This document shows positions 50,462 to 59,090 of a stretch of 64,000 nucleotides of DNA, piece by piece. Each line of letters opens with the position of its first letter. Positions within the stretch are counted from its first letter, which is position 1. The DNA is from Parapedobacter defluvii (GTDB lineage: Bacteria > Bacteroidota > Bacteroidia > Sphingobacteriales > Sphingobacteriaceae). A model generated the notes under the pieces. The model was not told where the DNA came from, searched no databases, and saw only the letters and a program-made list of their open reading frames with translations. The position numbers and the translations under genes are program-made. The stretch lies in contig NZ_BMIK01000021.1 of assembly GCF_014642075.1 (NCBI RefSeq), forward strand, positions 1 through 64,000, read 5' to 3'.

Positions 50462-52036
50462 ATGATGACATTGGAGATTAGTACTATTCGTATTTGCGGG
50501 GGCTTGCTTCTTATTATTTTCTTATCGCTCTTATTTTTCCCAGGCTATGGTATTCCCAATCCACCCCTGGACGTATTGCCCAAACGCGAACTGCGTGGGG
50601 TCTGGATCGCAACGGTAGTCAACATTGACTGGCCGTCTGCCAATAACCTGACCACTGCACAACAAAAAGCAGAGCTGATTCAGCAGTTAGACAATCATCA
50701 ACGGGCGGGCATCAATGCCGTCTTACTCCAAATACGGCCTTCTGCCGATGCATTTTATGCGAAAAGCCGGGAGCCGTGGAGCCGCTTTCTTACTGGGAAA
50801 CCGGGGCAGCAACCCAATCCCTTCTACGATCCACTTGAATTTGCCATTGAGGAGGCACATAAACGCGGGATGGAATTACACGCATGGATCAACCCATACC
50901 GGGCCACTTTTGACCTGGTATCCACCAATACAACCGCTGATCACATTACCCGTCAAAATCCCGACTGGTTTTTCGTCTACGGAGGAAAAAAGCTGTTTAA
51001 CCCGGGCTTACCCGAGGTAAGGGAATACATCACCGGGATTGTGATGGACATTGTACGAAACTACGATATTGATGGCATCCATTTCGATGATTATTTCTAT
51101 CCGTATCCGGAAAGCGGCAAGCCGATTCCAGACACGGAGACTTTCAGAAAATATCCAAATGGCTTCCGGGACGTGGGCGACTGGCGCAGAAACAATGTCA
51201 ATCTATTGATCCAGATGGTTTCGGACAGTGTGCATAAGGAAAAAAAATACATCAAATTCGGCGTAAGTCCATTTGGTATTTGGGACAACAAAAAAGACCA
51301 ACCACGTGGATCGGCATCTTCCGGTCTCAGCGGCTACCGGCAACTGTATGCAGATGCACTGAAATGGTTGGAAGAGGGCTGGGTTGATTACATTAACCCG
51401 CAGATCTATTTTCCATTTGGCAACCCTGCAGCTCCATATGAAGTTTTGGCCGATTGGTGGAGCCAGCATGCCAACGGCCGGCACTTTTATATCGGCCATG
51501 CGGCTTACCGTGCCAATGAGAACCGGGAAGGCTGGCGGGAACGCAATCAGATTCCCAACCAGGTACGGTATGCGCGGCAGCATGCCCACGCGCAGGGAAG
51601 TATCTATTACAGTTCCAAACATATCAGCAATAATGCAGCCGGCCTTAGGGATTCGCTGCAATACAACCTGTACCGCTATAAGTCACTCCCTCCCAATATG
51701 CCCTGGCTGGACAGCGTTCCACCCGAACCTCCTTTCGGCTTACTGGCAACTGTTGCCGAAAACCGGACCTCTGTCATTCTCCACTGGCTGCCTTCAGCGC
51801 CTGCAGCCGATGGCGACGAAGCCTACGGGTATGTGGTGTACCGATTCAATGAAGGTGAAGAGCTAAATCTGAACAACCCACAGAACATTCTGTATATTAC
51901 GTATGACAGCAAGCAGCTGACGTATACCGATAACATGACCCGCAGGAATGGCTACTACCGCTATGTAGTAACGGCCATAGACCGTATAAAGAATGAAAGT
52001 ACGCCTTCAAACGTACGGGAAATATATATCGAGTGA
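50462..52036 (+). CDS. Family 10-like glycosyl hydrolase (GHL10/DUF187)
   Basis: A protein of about 524 residues with an N-terminal signal or anchor (ICGGLLLIIFLSLLFFPG) and a GHL10 TIM-barrel domain (about 35-350). Key segments are RGVWIATVVNIDWPS, NAVLLQIRPSADAFY, GMELHAWINPYR, DIDGIHFDDYFYPYP, KFGVSPFGIWDN and WVDYINPQIYFPFG. This is the pattern of the glycosyl-hydrolase-like 10 (DUF187) family, thought to act on peptidoglycan-related or other beta-glycans. A C-terminal FnIII-like domain follows (about 415-524, VILHWLPSAPAADGDEAYGYVVYRFN). The ORF begins at a TTG (50453), but ATGs at 50462 and 50465 fit better. Confidence 0.9.
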   Translation: MMTLEISTIRICGGLLLIIFLSLLFFPGYGIPNPPLDVLPKRELRGVWIATVVNIDWPSANNLTTAQQKAELIQQLDNHQRAGINAVLLQIRPSADAFYAKSREPWSRFLTGKPGQQPNPFYDPLEFAIEEAHKRGMELHAWINPYRATFDLVSTNTTADHITRQNPDWFFVYGGKKLFNPGLPEVREYITGIVMDIVRNYDIDGIHFDDYFYPYPESGKPIPDTETFRKYPNGFRDVGDWRRNNVNLLIQMVSDSVHKEKKYIKFGVSPFGIWDNKKDQPRGSASSGLSGYRQLYADALKWLEEGWVDYINPQIYFPFGNPAAPYEVLADWWSQHANGRHFYIGHAAYRANENREGWRERNQIPNQVRYARQHAHAQGSIYYSSKHISNNAAGLRDSLQYNLYRYKSLPPNMPWLDSVPPEPPFGLLATVAENRTSVILHWLPSAPAADGDEAYGYVVYRFNEGEELNLNNPQNILYITYDSKQLTYTDNMTRRNGYYRYVVTAIDRIKNESTPSNVREIYIE

Positions 52037-52058
52037 ATTGCGGTGCCGATTTTTATTT

Positions 52059-53771
52059 CTACTTCCCATCGCCATAACGGAAAAATGCATTGATAGTGAC
52101 CGGTAATTTTCCGGAAGGGGTTAACTGCCGGAGGATGACTTTTGCAGCCGCCCGCTGCATGATATCATCATTTTGATAACATACAAGAATGGATTTTGCC
52201 TGTTCAACACCGGGCAATCCGGCAAGCGCATATGGGTTGGTAAATACACAAAAAACACTGTTCATTGCGGCCAGTTCGTTCAGGAACAGACGAACCGTTC
52301 CATTATAATTTAAGGTACTCCTTGGCCGGATGCGATCGTCGTGAATTGCCACGATTACCTGGCTGTACCGGCTCAGTTCATTGGCTACCGCCGCCACATC
52401 ATCTGCCGTGGCCTTGGGTGATAATACGTAATTCATATGGTTGTCAAACCGCCACCCCAACATATCCTGGAATTCCGAAATCTGCGCCACTCCTACGCTG
52501 ATGATAGCGGTTCGCTTGGTATAATCCAGGACTTTAATCAAGCTATCGCTTTTGAGTAAGGTCACTGATGCGTCCGCTAACCGCTGATTCAGCAATGCGG
52601 TTTGCCGCCTGTTGATATCGGAATACAAACCGTTAAGGTTTACCGGCTGTAGGGTATCCAGCCCAAGCCAATATTTGGCTGCCAGTATTTTCTTGACACG
52701 TGTATCAATATCGGGTTGGGTCAACCTTCCCTGTCTGACTGCCTTCAGTACCATATCAATTGCCCGTGCGCTATTTTCCGAGAGTTCCAACAGGTCGTTT
52801 CCGGCTAAAATTGCCCGGACATCGGCTTCGCCGTTCCGGAAATGTTTGACAACCCCTTTCATATCCATGGCATCGGTGAAGGTGAGCCCCTGGAACCCGA
52901 GCCTTTTTTTTAATACATCGGTAACAATGTGCTTGGATAACGATGAAGGCAGGTTGGGTGTCTTGTCCAGACTTGGGATGTTCATATGTGCAACCATCAC
53001 GCCCGATGCTCCTGCTTTGATCAATTCGCGGAAGGGGTACATTTCAAGTGAGTCCAACCGACCGGCGGTGAATTTGAGCTGTGGAAGGTCGTAGTGTGAA
53101 TCTACATCGGTATCACCATGCCCCGGGAAATGCTTCAACGAGGTAATCAGCCCTCCATCCATCATTCCCCGCATATAAGCAAACCCCTTACGGGTTACAT
53201 TTTGTTTATCCTCACCAAATGAACGGAAGTTGATAACCGGATTACGGGGGTTGTTGTTGATGTCGACCACCGGTGCAAAGTTGACATTCAAGCCAAGCCG
53301 TTTAAAGTCTTTCGCTATTTCAAGCCCCATCTGATAGATCAGTGCTTCGTTCTGTATGGCACCCAGTGCCATCTGATACGGAAAGGAAACGGTCGAATCC
53401 ACCATCCGCATACCCAACCCCCACTCTCCGTCGAACGCTACCAGCAACGGCACTTTTGACAACCGTTGGTAGCGATTGATGACCTGTGCATGGCGCACGG
53501 GCCCTCCCTGAAACAAAACAATTCCTCCCAACTGCTCACGCTGCACGACCCCCGCCACGGAATCGATATACCGCTGTCCTAAGTCCGTGTGAGCACGAAC
53601 CATAAAAAGCTGGGCAACCTTGTCTCGCTGGCTGAGGGTATTGAATACGGAATCTACCCATGCATGCTGTGCATTGATAAAGGGAATAAACGCACCGCGT
53701 TGCTGGCCCATTACCTTAGCACATAATGACAACACGGCAAAACTAGTAATAAGGGTAGCTTTTTTGAGCAT
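52059..53771 (-). CDS. Glycoside hydrolase family 3 enzyme (beta-N-acetylglucosaminidase-like)
   Basis: A 570-residue secreted GH3 enzyme. A signal peptide (about 1-22) is followed by the GH3 TIM barrel (about 35-380), with LVAFDGEWGLGMRM, NVNFAPVVDINNNP and the NagZ-type signature KHFPGHGDTDVDSHYD. The nucleophile Asp is D300 in TFTDAMDMKG. A C-terminal alpha/beta sandwich continues to the end (about 400-570). The KHFPGHG loop with His/Asp is characteristic of N-acetylhexosaminidases, so cell-wall amino-sugar cleavage is more likely than plain beta-glucoside hydrolysis. It lies 11 bp after a TetR gene on the same strand, and convergent with the GHL10 gene. Confidence 0.93.
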   Translation of the reverse strand: MLKKATLITSFAVLSLCAKVMGQQRGAFIPFINAQHAWVDSVFNTLSQRDKVAQLFMVRAHTDLGQRYIDSVAGVVQREQLGGIVLFQGGPVRHAQVINRYQRLSKVPLLVAFDGEWGLGMRMVDSTVSFPYQMALGAIQNEALIYQMGLEIAKDFKRLGLNVNFAPVVDINNNPRNPVINFRSFGEDKQNVTRKGFAYMRGMMDGGLITSLKHFPGHGDTDVDSHYDLPQLKFTAGRLDSLEMYPFRELIKAGASGVMVAHMNIPSLDKTPNLPSSLSKHIVTDVLKKRLGFQGLTFTDAMDMKGVVKHFRNGEADVRAILAGNDLLELSENSARAIDMVLKAVRQGRLTQPDIDTRVKKILAAKYWLGLDTLQPVNLNGLYSDINRRQTALLNQRLADASVTLLKSDSLIKVLDYTKRTAIISVGVAQISEFQDMLGWRFDNHMNYVLSPKATADDVAAVANELSRYSQVIVAIHDDRIRPRSTLNYNGTVRLFLNELAAMNSVFCVFTNPYALAGLPGVEQAKSILVCYQNDDIMQRAAAKVILRQLTPSGKLPVTINAFFRYGDGK

Positions 53772-53782
53772 TTCTCTTATTT

Positions 53783-54331
53783 TTAGGTAGCAAGACCGTA
53801 TTTGGCTTCCAGCAATTTAGCCATTTCTGCAGATTGCCCCAACTCGCCGTTGGCTTCTTTCTTCCACAGCGTTTCGATGATCATCAAGAGTAACTGCGTT
53901 TCCAGTTCCGGATTTTCGTGTCCCAATTCGGTAAAAGCACGTCGGATGGCCGGATAAACCGGCTTCATGAAAAGCTCATGCTGTTGGCGCGAAAATTCAT
54001 GGTGCGATAACCGTTCCTGTAGTTTCCAGAATAAGGGTTCTTCACTGACTAATTCCCTGGGTAGATTAATCATACTGCGCAGGAAACTCTTGGCGTCCCG
54101 ATAGATCATCATCCCCCGGTGATGCTGCAACACCCTACGGTATCCGGACTTAATCAAATGAAACAACAACCGGTCTTTGTTCCCGAAGTGTTTAAAGATA
54201 AGTGCTTCGGAAACTTCAGCCCGTTGGGCGATAACTTTTGTAGAAGTATCGATATACCCCTTTTCAGCAAACAACAAAAGTGCCTCCCTCATTATTTTTT
54301 CCTTTCTGCTTTCTGCTTTTTGCTTCATCAT
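53783..54331 (-). CDS. TetR/AcrR-family transcriptional regulator
   Basis: A 182-residue one-component regulator. The N-terminal TetR helix-turn-helix is clear: SRKEKIMREALLLFAEKGYIDTSTKVIAQRAEVSEALIFKHFGNKDRL (about residues 8-55). The C-terminal ligand domain (60-182) is generic, and no inducer is predictable. It is the first gene of a pair with the GH3 enzyme and is divergent from the TonB-dependent receptor-type gene, with 190 bp between the two starts. It could regulate either or both. A TATATTTG promoter box lies 22 bases before its start. Confidence 0.92.
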   Translation of the reverse strand: MMKQKAESRKEKIMREALLLFAEKGYIDTSTKVIAQRAEVSEALIFKHFGNKDRLLFHLIKSGYRRVLQHHRGMMIYRDAKSFLRSMINLPRELVSEEPLFWKLQERLSHHEFSRQQHELFMKPVYPAIRRAFTELGHENPELETQLLLMIIETLWKKEANGELGQSAEMAKLLEAKYGLAT

Positions 54332-54352
54332 CGCTTCCTACCAAATGAACTG

Positions 54353-54360
54353 CAAATATA
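54353..54360 (-). promoter_or_regulatory. Promoter -7 box TATATTTG (TetR-GH3)
   Basis: An exact TAnnTTTG on the minus strand, 22 bases before the TetR ATG at 54331. A TTTG at 54386-54389 is 25 bp further, longer than usual for -33. Confidence 0.45.
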
Positions 54361-54521
54361 TTACTCAAAAGGCGGTTACAGTAGCCAAATCGTGAAAAAA
54401 GACAAAAGCTTTTCAGAAAGTGAATCAATAAACGGCTGTAACAAAGCGATTACGATTAAACGTTGCATTGCTGACAGCGTCTTAATTTACTAAATTGTTT
54501 ACACAGATACTAAAATTGACC

Positions 54522-57332
54522 ATGAACAACCGTTATAAACGCTGTTATTTAGTGCTACCTTTCCTTTTCCTTTCGCTGACGGCATTTTCACAACAAGCTA
54601 TACATGGCAAGGTCCTGGATAGCACGGATCATACGGGTTTACAGGGTGCCAGCCTGCGGCTGCTCACCACGCGCGACTCATTATTGGAACAACGGGCTTC
54701 GGGTGCAGACGGCAGTTTTCAATTGAAACAGGTGCCGCCGGGCAGGTATCGCATGCAAGTAAACTTCCTTGGCTACCGACCTGCTTTTTTAGATATCCAC
54801 TTACCATCCGAGGGGCTTACCCAACCGATGAATATCCGCCTCATTCCCGAATACCGGGCATTGGAAGAGGTAGCCATCATTGCCGCCCCACCCGTTGCCG
54901 TGCTCAAAGGAGACACCACTGAATTCGATGCCTCGGCCTTCAGTACCGAGCCCTATGCGGACGCAGACGCGTTGGTTATGCAGATTCCCGGAGTCGAGAT
55001 TGACGAGGAGGGGCAGATAAAAGCACAGGGTGAAGATGTACAGCGAATCATCGTGGATGGCAAAGAGTTTTTCAGTACCGACCCCCGTATCGCGTTAAAA
55101 ACACTACCCGCAGATATCATTTCAAAAATCCAAATCATCGATGAAAAAAGCGAGCAGGCACAGTTTACGGGGTTTGACGATGGGCAGCGCCGGAAAGTGA
55201 TCAATATCGTTACCCGGCCGGATCGCAGGCATGGGTATTTTGGCCGGGCGGCAGGTGGTTACGGAGCCAGCGAACGATACAACACTGGGGGAAACCTGAA
55301 CCTGTTTAACGGTAATAGGCGCTTTACCGTCTTTGCCGTATCGAATAACGTGAATCAATCAGATTTTTCCATGGCAAGTATCGCAGGCGGGGAGTCGGAA
55401 GGCGGGCGTAACAGCCGTGGCGGAAGAAGCCGCGGTAATCCGGAGGGTGGTGGCAACGGCCGGGGAATTAATCAGACGAACAGCATTTCGGCCAACTTCA
55501 ACAACGAATGGCTGGATGAGCGACTGGATTTCAACGCGAATTATGCATTCAATTCCACCCGTAACACGACAAATAGCCTGACCAATCGGGAATACCTGAT
55601 CGGCGCCAATGCCAACCAATTCAACACCCAAAACCAGAAATCAAACAGTATCAACTACAGCCATCGAACCAATATGCGTATCCGCTTCGACATCGATTCT
55701 AACCAGCGCATCGATTTCCGACCCGTTCTGTCCTTCCAGCAAAATAACCGTACGTTATTTTCCAACAGCCACACGCTGTTATCCAACGACGATCCCATCA
55801 ACGCGTCAGAGCGGACCAACGACAATGACAACTTCAATTTCAATTTCAATGGAAGCCTCGACTACCGGCTACGTTTGGGTAAACCCGGAAGGACCGTATC
55901 ATTGAGTGCAAACGGTTCGGCTAATTCCAATAAAGGATTAGCACATACCTATTCGCTCAATGAGTTTTTCGAGTCGCAGACTACCGGTCGCATCGATACC
56001 GTCAGCAACCAAAATAACACGAGCGGATACGGAAATGGGATTACCGGTAGATTGGCTTATACGGAGCCTCTGGGTCCACATAGTGGCTTACAGGCCAATT
56101 ACAGCCTTCGAAATACGGCCAACTATTCTAATAGGGAAACCTTTGAATTTCTGATTGAGACCGGACAACTGGGAGAGCTGGACCGGCAGTTGTCTAACGA
56201 ATTCCGGAACGACTACACCTACCAAAGTGGTGGCCTGTCTTATCAAATTGCCAAGCGAGATTCTTTTCGTTTCGAGGTAGGCATTGATTTTCAGGATGCA
56301 AAGATCAACAACCGCCGTACCTTTCCAGATTCCCACATAGCGGCCAGCCACTTTAGTAGTTACCTGCCCAGCGCCAGTTTTTCTTACCACTTTTCTCGGG
56401 ATAAGGAAGCACAGATCAGCTACAATTCGGCCACCAATGCACCTTCCATTAACCAGTTGCAGGATGTGATTAATAACCAGAACCCGTTGAACATACGTAC
56501 GGGCAATGCTGATTTGAAACAGGAATACGGGCATCGCGTCAACCTTCGATTCAACAGTGTTAAACGGGAAACAGGGAGTAATTTCTCGGCTAATCTGAAT
56601 GCCGAATTTTCCAATAACCGGATTGTGAATTCCACCTATATAGCAAGCAGCGACACACTGATTGCCCCGAATGTGCTATTGGGTGCGGGCGGACAGTTTA
56701 CACGGCCGGAAAACATCAACGGGTACTACAGCGTACGAGTTAATACCACGTATGGCACGCCCATTAAACCGTGGAAAATAAACCTCAACCTCAGCACCAA
56801 TTTATACCAAAACCACGACATCGGATTGCTGAACAACGCGGAAACATACGCTGATTCCTACGGCATCAACCAGCGGATCGGCGCGAACAGTCGTTTCGGC
56901 CCGCATTTGGTCATTGGGCTAAGCTATGTGGGCAATTATAGCATTGTACGGAACAACTCCAATACCGATCTGAGTTACAACTACTACAACCAAATTATCC
57001 GCAACGACCTGTCCTATACGTTTTGGAAGGGCATACGCGTGGCTTCTTCCTTCTATTACAATTATAACCAAGGGCTTGCCGAAGGTTACGACCAACAGTT
57101 TATTCTGTGGAATGCATCGATCGGCAAAAAGCTATTCAAACGGGAGGAGGCAGAGATTACGCTGTCGGCATACGACCTGCTCAACCGCAATACGAACATC
57201 AACCGCAGCATTAGCGAGCGGTATATACAAGATACCCAAAACAATGCGCTTCAACAGTATTTTTTATTGAGTTTTACCTACAACGTAAGGCATTTTGGAG
57301 GGGTCGCTCACCGCAACTTCCCTCCCCGTTGA
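54522..57332 (+). CDS. TonB-dependent receptor-type outer-membrane beta-barrel protein
   Basis: A 936-residue outer-membrane protein. A signal peptide (YLVLPFLFLSLTAFSQQ) is followed by a carboxypeptidase-regulatory-like domain (about 25-105, IHGKVLDSTDHTGLQGASLRLL). A plug-like part follows (MQIPGVEIDEEGQIKAQGEDVQRIIVDGKEFFSTD), then an outer-membrane beta-barrel domain of the OMP_b-brl family, ending in aromatic strands (QYFLLSFTYNVRHF). A Gly/Arg/Ser/Asn-rich stretch lies near 55385-55470 and will be a surface loop. No SusD partner follows, so this is not a SusCD transporter; siderophore, peptide or other import is possible. The 3' end overlaps pncA by 25 bp tail to tail. Confidence 0.9.
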   Translation: MNNRYKRCYLVLPFLFLSLTAFSQQAIHGKVLDSTDHTGLQGASLRLLTTRDSLLEQRASGADGSFQLKQVPPGRYRMQVNFLGYRPAFLDIHLPSEGLTQPMNIRLIPEYRALEEVAIIAAPPVAVLKGDTTEFDASAFSTEPYADADALVMQIPGVEIDEEGQIKAQGEDVQRIIVDGKEFFSTDPRIALKTLPADIISKIQIIDEKSEQAQFTGFDDGQRRKVINIVTRPDRRHGYFGRAAGGYGASERYNTGGNLNLFNGNRRFTVFAVSNNVNQSDFSMASIAGGESEGGRNSRGGRSRGNPEGGGNGRGINQTNSISANFNNEWLDERLDFNANYAFNSTRNTTNSLTNREYLIGANANQFNTQNQKSNSINYSHRTNMRIRFDIDSNQRIDFRPVLSFQQNNRTLFSNSHTLLSNDDPINASERTNDNDNFNFNFNGSLDYRLRLGKPGRTVSLSANGSANSNKGLAHTYSLNEFFESQTTGRIDTVSNQNNTSGYGNGITGRLAYTEPLGPHSGLQANYSLRNTANYSNRETFEFLIETGQLGELDRQLSNEFRNDYTYQSGGLSYQIAKRDSFRFEVGIDFQDAKINNRRTFPDSHIAASHFSSYLPSASFSYHFSRDKEAQISYNSATNAPSINQLQDVINNQNPLNIRTGNADLKQEYGHRVNLRFNSVKRETGSNFSANLNAEFSNNRIVNSTYIASSDTLIAPNVLLGAGGQFTRPENINGYYSVRVNTTYGTPIKPWKINLNLSTNLYQNHDIGLLNNAETYADSYGINQRIGANSRFGPHLVIGLSYVGNYSIVRNNSNTDLSYNYYNQIIRNDLSYTFWKGIRVASSFYYNYNQGLAEGYDQQFILWNASIGKKLFKREEAEITLSAYDLLNRNTNINRSISERYIQDTQNNALQQYFLLSFTYNVRHFGGVAHRNFPPR

Positions 57333-57898
57333 AGGAAGGTTGCCCGCTTATCCATATAGGCGGAAGCATCTATCGGACGCACGGCTTCTTCAACAATGTA
57401 GGTATCAAAGCCCAGCTCCAACGCATCCATTGCAGTAAAATACACACAATAATCGGCAGCCAGGCCACAGACGGAAACAGCGGTCACCTTTCTGTCTCGT
57501 AAATAACCTGCTAAACCCGTATTTTTACGTTTGCCATTATCAAAAAAGCCACTGTAACTGTCGATATCGGGGTCAGTGCCTTTACGGAAAATAGCTTCGA
57601 TACGGCGTGTGTCCAGCAGACCGGCTAACTCCGCGCCGCCACTTTCCTGCACGCAATGATCTGGCCACAGCACCTGCTCCAGTCCACCGAGATCAATGAC
57701 TTCAAATGGCTTACGACCGGAGTGGGCAGAAGCAAAACTTTTATGGCCCGCAGGGTGCCAATCCTGCGTGGCCACAACCAAATCGTAATCTTGCTGTATC
57801 CGGTTTATTTTTTCGATAATCTCATCGCCCATTGGCACCGCCAGTGCTCCGTTTGGTAGAAAATCATATTGAATATCGACAACAATCAATGCGTGCAT
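57308..57898 (-). CDS. pncA: Nicotinamidase
   Basis: A 196-residue isochorismatase-fold amidase that converts nicotinamide to nicotinate for NAD salvage. The catalytic triad fits D8 (VVDIQYDF), K106 (FRKGTDP) and C151 (CGLAADYC). The metal site is in ATQDWHPAGHKSF (D46, H48, H52), and WPDHCVQ is conserved. A TAAGTTTG box upstream gives it its own promoter. The last 25 bp overlap the end of the TonB-dependent receptor gene in convergent orientation, so some antisense overlap of the transcripts is expected. Confidence 0.95.
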   Translation of the reverse strand: MHALIVVDIQYDFLPNGALAVPMGDEIIEKINRIQQDYDLVVATQDWHPAGHKSFASAHSGRKPFEVIDLGGLEQVLWPDHCVQESGGAELAGLLDTRRIEAIFRKGTDPDIDSYSGFFDNGKRKNTGLAGYLRDRKVTAVSVCGLAADYCVYFTAMDALELGFDTYIVEEAVRPIDASAYMDKRATFLQRGGKLR

Positions 57899-57926
57899 AT
57901 CCGAAAATCCAGTTTATTTAGAATAA

Positions 57927-57934
57927 CAAACTTA
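57927..57934 (-). promoter_or_regulatory. Promoter -7 box TAAGTTTG (pncA)
   Basis: An exact TAnnTTTG on the minus strand, 28 bases before the pncA ATG, in a 49-bp gap. The leader would be about 20-25 nt. Confidence 0.5.
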
Positions 57935-57947
57935 CGGAATTTCAGAA

Positions 57948-58955
57948 CTAAAGAGCGAATTGCACGCCAACTATTCCGCCGAAATAGAACCCATTGAATA
58001 CGTCATCTCCCTGCCACTTCCATAAGTACCGGTCGTTACGGATGTCAGGCTGGTCGCTTTCAAACAACAGGTGGTTGAACGTGGGGCCGGCAAATAATTC
58101 GAAGCGCGGCGTAATCCGGCAACCGGCAAGTACGCGCAGGCTCTGCCTACCGTATACACCATCCTCAAAATTGGTCATTGCAGCACTCGCCAGTTCCGCA
58201 TTGAGCCGGAAGGCCTTCGCAGTGACCAGGTGTGCCCCCAGTCCTCCTTCGATTACGTAACGGGCTTCTTCATAACCAAAGTGATACCCCACACCCAAAA
58301 GGCCATACAATACGCTCCCTCCCGACCGCAAAGCCAGCATCGCATTTCCCTGTTCATCCGCGGTAAATCCAAGCTGCATTTCGCCTTCCTTAATGACATT
58401 CACAATGCCGATCGGATAATCACTCTCTTCTGCCACATTGATCAAGCCGGCTATCTGAACTCCTTTTACTTTCTTTGCGATATTGATCAGCCCGGCTACC
58501 TGAGTGCCCGCATCTCCCGCCTTATTTATCAGTCCCGCTAGCTGCACGCCTTCTGCATCGCCTGTGGAATTCAGGAGCCCGGCCACCTGGGCTCCTTGCG
58601 CGCGACCGTGGATCTGATTCAACACCCCTGCTATCTGTACGCCGTTTGCATCGGCACCCACGTGATTGGATACACCGGATACCAGGGTTCCATGGGCATC
58701 GCCTTTGACGATACCGGAAACCCCGGCAATCAAACAGATGTCTTCCTGCTGTGAAATTCCCGCTATCAGGTGCAACGAAAATTTATTGGTATCCAAAGCG
58801 GCTGTTTTGCCATTGGTACTGAGTGGATAGATGATGCCAACATGTGCATGGTTGGTTTTACCATGCTGTGCGATGGCGTGATCCGAAAAAATTAATGCCA
58901 ACAGTGCGCAAGCAAACAGCCGGACTGGGTTAAGGGTATTCCTGCTTTCTTTCAT
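57948..58955 (-). CDS. Surface repeat protein (LA_2272-like)
   Basis: A 335-residue secreted protein with a signal peptide (about 1-29) and a central array of about seven degenerate repeats (about residues 75-185). These have the pattern GVQIAGLxN-x-(A)-x-G-A-x-(G): NGVQIAGVLNQI, GAQVAGLLNS, GVQLAGLINKAG, GTQVAGLINIAKK, GVQIAGLINVAEE and so on. This matches the LA_2272 family of surface repeat proteins and probably forms a beta-solenoid. A C-terminal beta-barrel-like part follows (LYGLLGVGYHFGYEEARYVIEGGLGAHL ... GIVGVQFAL), ending in an outer-membrane-like Leu. Function unknown. Confidence 0.8.
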   Translation of the reverse strand: MKESRNTLNPVRLFACALLALIFSDHAIAQHGKTNHAHVGIIYPLSTNGKTAALDTNKFSLHLIAGISQQEDICLIAGVSGIVKGDAHGTLVSGVSNHVGADANGVQIAGVLNQIHGRAQGAQVAGLLNSTGDAEGVQLAGLINKAGDAGTQVAGLINIAKKVKGVQIAGLINVAEESDYPIGIVNVIKEGEMQLGFTADEQGNAMLALRSGGSVLYGLLGVGYHFGYEEARYVIEGGLGAHLVTAKAFRLNAELASAAMTNFEDGVYGRQSLRVLAGCRITPRFELFAGPTFNHLLFESDQPDIRNDRYLWKWQGDDVFNGFYFGGIVGVQFAL

Positions 58956-59025
58956 TTTTTGTTGTTTTCAGCATAAGACAACAATTTCAGGAATTACCCC
59001 TACCCGGCATTCCGAAAAACCCGGT

Positions 59026-59066
59026 AAAAACAAAAAGCATCCGCTGATCGGTCAGCGGATGCTTTT
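59026..59066 (-). terminator. Strong Rho-independent terminator of asd
   Basis: A perfect 15-bp stem AAAAGCATCCGCTGA (59033-59047) / TCAGCGGATGCTTTT (59052-59066) with a 4-base loop. On the minus strand it starts 25 bases after the asd stop and is followed by TTTTTGTTTTT. It is the strongest terminator in the window. Confidence 0.92.
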
Positions 59067-59090
59067 ATATGTTAGCCGATTATGCCGTAT

